A DNA stretch of 17,064 bases, from assembly GCA_049451635.1 (NCBI GenBank), contig JBMTVT010000046.1:1-17064 (forward strand). The letters are read 5' to 3'. Below, piece after piece: positions 14,238 to 17,064 of the stretch. The position numbers were made by a program, and so were the translations under genes. Source of the stretch: JBMTVT01 sp049451635 (GTDB lineage: Bacteria > Bacteroidota > Bacteroidia > Flavobacteriales > Flavobacteriaceae). Every line of letters begins with the position of its first letter. Within the stretch, counting starts at the first letter, position 1. The notes under the pieces are model-generated. The model had not been told where the DNA came from. It was given only the letters and a program-made list of their open reading frames with translations, and did no database searches.

Positions 14238-14793
14238 ATGAATAATAAGCAACGCTTAATAGATAGTAAATTGGTTTTAGAGTATCAATTTGGAAATGTT
14301 AATGCATTAATTTATTGGTAAAAAACTGGCATAAAACTTTCTGCGAAAAAGCCTTTTGGTTAGTTAAAGATGCCGATGTAACTAAAGATATAGCGCAAGA
14401 TAGCTGGAAAACGATTATTGATAAAATTTGTAATCTAAATAAACCTGAGAGTTTTGGTAATTGGGCATTAAGAATTGTTTATACAAAGTCTTTAGATTTT
14501 ATAAACTCTAATAAACGAAATGATAAGCATTTACAGGATATATGTGTGAGCAAGAGATTATAACTTTTGATGAAAACAATGACAATTTAAAGTTGAAAAC
14601 AAATCTTTTGGTGGCGATTAAAAAATTGCCAGAACATCAACAAGTTGTAATTAAGCTATTTTATGTTGAAGATTATTCATTAAAACAAATAAGCGATATT
14701 TTAAAAATATCAATAGTAACAGCAAAATCAAGGCTATTTCAAGCCAGGGAAAAATTAAAAGAAACATTAAAATATAGAAATTATGAAAACTAA
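14238..14793 (+). pseudogene. ECF RNA polymerase sigma factor (sigma-70 family), two frameshifts
   Basis: Three consecutive reading frames together encode one ECF sigma factor. From the ATG at 14238 frame 1 reads 'KLVLEYQFGNVNALIYW' and stops at 14319-14321. The next frame takes over at about 14315 with 'LVKNWHKTFCEKAFWLVKDADVTKDIAQDSWKTI', the sigma-2 core including the D-I-A-Q-D-S-W promoter and core-binding helix, then stops at 14561-14563. The third frame, from about 14545, holds sigma-4: 'LPEHQQVVIKLFYVEDYSLKQISDILKISIVTAKSRLFQAREKLK', a clear helix-turn-helix. Both shifts equal one lost base (or two gained), at about 14313 and about 14540. No intact sigma factor can be made. The last 11 bases overlap the DUF6768 gene. 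Confidence 0.9.
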
Positions 14794-15169
14794 TATGGAA
14801 GACATTGACAAATTAATAAAGGAAACACTAACCCAATAAGAAGCCAAGTTTTACGAAGAACTAGAAGAGCAAAATGTTTTTGAAATGGTTTTTGAACTGT
14901 TTAAAGGAAAAAACAAATGAATTATGTATATCATGAATTTCATGACCCTTATTTTCTTTGCCCTTTTTGTTTACTGTACAGTTCAGTTTTTTAATACAGA
15001 TGTAACAAACGAAATGTTAAAGTGGGGAATAGGAGGATTGGTGTTTTTATTTGGAGTTAGTATGTTAAAAATATTTTCTTGGATGCAAATGGATAAAAAT
15101 GCCTTATTAAGAGAGATGAAACGCTTGGAAATACAAATTTCATCATTATCAGGAAGAATGTCTAAATAG
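14783..15169 (+). pseudogene. DUF6768 family membrane protein, two in-frame stops
   Basis: From the ATG at 14783 one frame reads 'DIDKLIKETLTQ', TAA at codon 19 (14837-14839), 'EAKFYEELEEQNVFEMVFELFKGKNK', TGA at codon 46 (14918-14920), then 'IMYIMNFMTLIFFALFVYCTVQFFNTD' and a second hydrophobic helix 'GIGGLVFLFGVSMLKIFSW' to 'LEIQISSLSGRMSK'. Joined, this is a normal DUF6768 protein of about 128 aa: a short acidic cytoplasmic N-terminus and two transmembrane helices. The usual residues at the stops are Glu and Trp. This family is typically encoded directly after an ECF sigma factor in Flavobacteriaceae, as here, and may act as its membrane partner. Only the C-terminal 81 aa from 14924 remains open. 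Confidence 0.82.
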
Positions 15170-15307
15170 CATTTTTTGTTGATCTTTATATTTATTAAAT
15201 TGCGCCTCTATTCAGGGATGATTTCTTTCCCACGCTGAATTTTCGATACTTCGAAAGGATAAAGGTAGATAAGGAATGGTTATTTTATTAATTTAAATTC
15301 AATTAAA

Positions 15308-16591
15308 ATGGCTGTTTTAGACCAATTAACTTCGCAACAAGCGATTGATTTAGAAAACAAGTACGGAGCTCATAACTATCACCCATTACCTGTGGTTTTA
15401 ACCAAAGGCAAAGGTGTGTATGTTTGGGACGTAGAAGGAAAAAAATATTACGATTTTTTATCGGCATATTCTGCAGTAAACCAAGGACATTGTCACCCAA
15501 AAATTGTCAATGCTATGGTACAACAAGCGCAAACATTAGCGCTAACATCCAGAGCATTTTACAACAATATGCTTGGTAAATATGAGAAATTTGCATGTGA
15601 ATTTTTTGGATTCGACAAGTTGTTACCTATGAATACAGGTGCAGAAGCTGTTGAGACTGCCATAAAAATCTGTAGAAAATGGGCTTACGAAGTAAAAGGA
15701 ATTGATGAAAATGAAGCCGAAATTATTGTGTGTGAAAATAATTTTCATGGAAGAACTACAACAATAATCTCTTTTAGCAATGACCCAGTAGCTCGTAAAA
15801 ATTTTGGACCTTATACCAAAGGATTTATCAAAATTGAATACGATAATTTAATTGCTTTAGAAGAGGCTTTAAAAAACAACAAAAATGTAGCAGGCTTTTT
15901 GGTAGAACCTATTCAAGGGGAAGCAGGGGTTTATGTGCCAAGCGATGCTTTTTTGGTAAAAGCAAAAGCTTTGTGTGAACAATACAATGTACTTTTTATT
16001 GCAGATGAAGTGCAAACTGGAATTGCCAGAACGGGTCGTTTATTGGCAACCTGTGGTAATTGTAATTGTGAGAACAAAAACTGTTCAAGTACACCGGATG
16101 TAAAACCTGATGTTTTAATTTTAGGAAAAGCCATAAGTGGTGGGGTTTATCCAGTATCTGCGGTTTTAGCAAATGACGCTGTGATGAAAGTAATTAAACC
16201 GGGAAACCATGGTAGTACTTTTGGTGGAAACCCTGTGGCAGCTGCTGTCGCTATTGCTGCTTTGGAAGTGGTTAGAGATGAAAAACTAGCTGAGAATGCT
16301 TTTGAACTAGGGAATTTATTCAGAAGTGAATTAAACAACTATATAAAAACAAGTAAAATTGTTAAAATGGTCCGCGGAAAAGGATTGCTTAATGCAATCG
16401 TGATAAACGATGATGAAGAAAGTGATACAGCATGGAATATTTGTTTAGCATTACGAGACAATGGTTTACTAGCAAAACCAACCCATGGTAACATTATACG
16501 TTTTGCGCCACCTTTAATAATGGATAAAGAACAATTATTGGATTGTATTGGCATTATAACCAAAACATTAAAACAATTTGAAAGCCAATAA
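15308..16591 (+). CDS. rocD: Ornithine--oxo-acid transaminase
   Basis: PLP-dependent class III aminotransferase transferring the delta-amino group of ornithine to 2-oxoglutarate, giving glutamate semialdehyde. The 427 aa include 'NTGAEAVETAIK' (109-120), the PLP-ring Asp D233 in 'FIADEVQTGIARTG', the Schiff-base Lys K274 in 'LILGKAISGGVYP' and the phosphate-contacting 'HGSTFGGNP' (301-309). A cysteine-bearing insert, 'CGNCNCENKNC' (C249, C252, C254, C259), sits between the PLP Asp and Lys. It is usual in Bacteroidota ornithine aminotransferases and absent from many others; it could bind a metal. The ATG at 15308 is the only sensible start. The stop TAA lies in the loop of a small GCCAA/TTGGC hairpin. 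Confidence 0.95.
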   Translation: MAVLDQLTSQQAIDLENKYGAHNYHPLPVVLTKGKGVYVWDVEGKKYYDFLSAYSAVNQGHCHPKIVNAMVQQAQTLALTSRAFYNNMLGKYEKFACEFFGFDKLLPMNTGAEAVETAIKICRKWAYEVKGIDENEAEIIVCENNFHGRTTTIISFSNDPVARKNFGPYTKGFIKIEYDNLIALEEALKNNKNVAGFLVEPIQGEAGVYVPSDAFLVKAKALCEQYNVLFIADEVQTGIARTGRLLATCGNCNCENKNCSSTPDVKPDVLILGKAISGGVYPVSAVLANDAVMKVIKPGNHGSTFGGNPVAAAVAIAALEVVRDEKLAENAFELGNLFRSELNNYIKTSKIVKMVRGKGLLNAIVINDDEESDTAWNICLALRDNGLLAKPTHGNIIRFAPPLIMDKEQLLDCIGIITKTLKQFESQ

Positions 16592-16596
16592 TTGGC
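16584..16596 (+). terminator. Small hairpin around the rocD stop codon
   Basis: GCCAA (16584-16588) pairs with TTGGC (16592-16596), with the stop codon TAA as loop. There is no T-tract downstream, so it is at best a weak terminator or RNA-stability element. Its 13-mer is identical in sense to that after the methyltransferase gene at 6090-6078. Confidence 0.25.
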
Positions 16597-16616
16597 AAGA
16601 TTGTAATTAAATTAAT

Positions 16617-17064
16617 ATGGAATAAAAATCAGCATTTGAAAGCTTTGAATTAGAGATAGGAAATGAAATTAAATCATTTTTAAAAGAAACTTCTACCTGG
16701 TCTTATTTCTTATCAATATTAGGTTTTATTGGTATTGGAATTGTGGTAATCTTTGGAATATTTTTCTGGGCTATTATGAGTAGTAATGCCATGGGTAATA
16801 ATAATCCTTATGAAGGTCTTGGTTTTTCTATGGGGTATTTTGGATTGATTTATGTGGCATTGGCTTTGTTGTATTTCTTTCCAGTATATTATTTGTTTAA
16901 TTTTTCAAGAAAAATGAAAAGTGCCTTAAACAATACAAATAATGATGATTTGAAATCGGCATTTGCAAATTTAAAATCACATTATAAATACATGGGTATT
17001 TTTGCTATCATTATAATTAGTATTTATGTTTTAGCATTTATTATTGGTATGCTAGCTGCAGCTT
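16617..17064 (+). pseudogene. DUF5362-like membrane protein, stop at codon 3, cut by window edge
   Basis: The ATG at 16617 reads M-E-TAA (stop at 16623-16625), after which the same frame is open to the right edge. It reads 'KSAFESFELEIGNEIKSFLKETSTWSYFLSI' followed by hydrophobic helices at about codons 31-54, 73-92 and 126-147, and the conserved-looking 'YFFPVYYLFNFSRKMKSAL'. This layout matches DUF5362-type small membrane proteins. The family normally begins M-E-E or similar, so GAA to TAA is the simplest history. No ATG, GTG or TTG follows until codon 54, inside the first membrane region. Translation from a rare start such as ATT (codon 18) cannot be ruled out. The gene starts 25 bases after the rocD stop. 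Function is unknown. Confidence 0.68.

Noticed and set aside
15241..15256. TTTCGA/TCGAAA hairpin in the rocD leader as an operator or riboswitch
   Set aside because: A 6-bp stem with a 4-base loop is easily found by chance in AT-rich sequence, and no riboswitch fold or promoter context supports it.
3845..17064. Stop-codon reassignment (TAA as Glu, TGA as Trp) to explain the in-frame stops
   Set aside because: Intact genes here end in TAA and TGA at family-typical lengths, and start/stop overlaps such as TGATG at 2639-2643 need them to be stops. Trp is normally encoded by TGG throughout.

Overview
This AT-rich window looks like a chromosomal piece of a Flavobacteriaceae genome (Bacteroidota). 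The basis is its gene content: DUF4294, DUF4268, DUF6452/DUF6048 beside rlmD, an ECF sigma factor followed by a DUF6768-type gene, and an ornithine aminotransferase with a cysteine-rich insert. Two sites also match the Bacteroidota -7 promoter box TAnnTTTG, and there are several small palindromic repeats of a kind I associate with this family. No tRNA, rRNA, CRISPR array or complete mobile element was seen.

Layout. (1) 176-1854, minus strand: an M42 aminopeptidase, then a NUDIX hydrolase, separated by a terminator-like hairpin that reaches the NUDIX start codon. (2) 1958-3760, plus strand: a tightly packed DUF4294 / hemolysin III-PAQR / GNAT acetyltransferase operon. (3) 3845-6822, minus strand: SAM methyltransferase, ZIP metal transporter, DUF4268 protein and a broken GH5 glycosidase lipoprotein. 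(4) 7016-8170, plus strand: a THUMP-domain RNA methyltransferase. (5) 8171-8780: about 600 bases without an intact gene, holding a long imperfect palindrome, the right end of an IS3-type insertion sequence, a broken GIY-YIG nuclease gene and a three-copy dispersed repeat. (6) 8781-10708, minus strand: agmatine deiminase and N-carbamoylputrescine amidase, overlapping by one base; together they convert agmatine to putrescine. (7) 10831-11379, minus strand: a metallo-beta-lactamase-fold protein whose catalytic core is missing. (8) 11449-14101, minus strand: rlmD, a DUF6452 lipoprotein and a DUF6048 outer-membrane protein. (9) 14188-15169, plus strand: an ECF-type promoter followed by a frameshifted sigma factor and a DUF6768 gene with two stops. 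(10) 15308-16591, plus strand: ornithine aminotransferase. (11) 16617 to the right edge: a DUF5362-like membrane protein gene with a stop at codon 3.

The most notable signal is concentrated gene decay next to intact housekeeping genes. Six genes carry stops, frameshifts or a core deletion (GH5, GIY-YIG, MBL-fold, ECF sigma, DUF6768, DUF5362), and a seventh remnant is an IS tail. Four of the six contain in-frame stops, and the most parsimonious readings of these are mostly Glu to TAA and Trp to TGA. The sigma factor is dead, but a good candidate for its own autoregulatory promoter is still present. I found no convincing new biological system. The intact metabolic theme is arginine/polyamine turnover (aguA, aguB, rocD).
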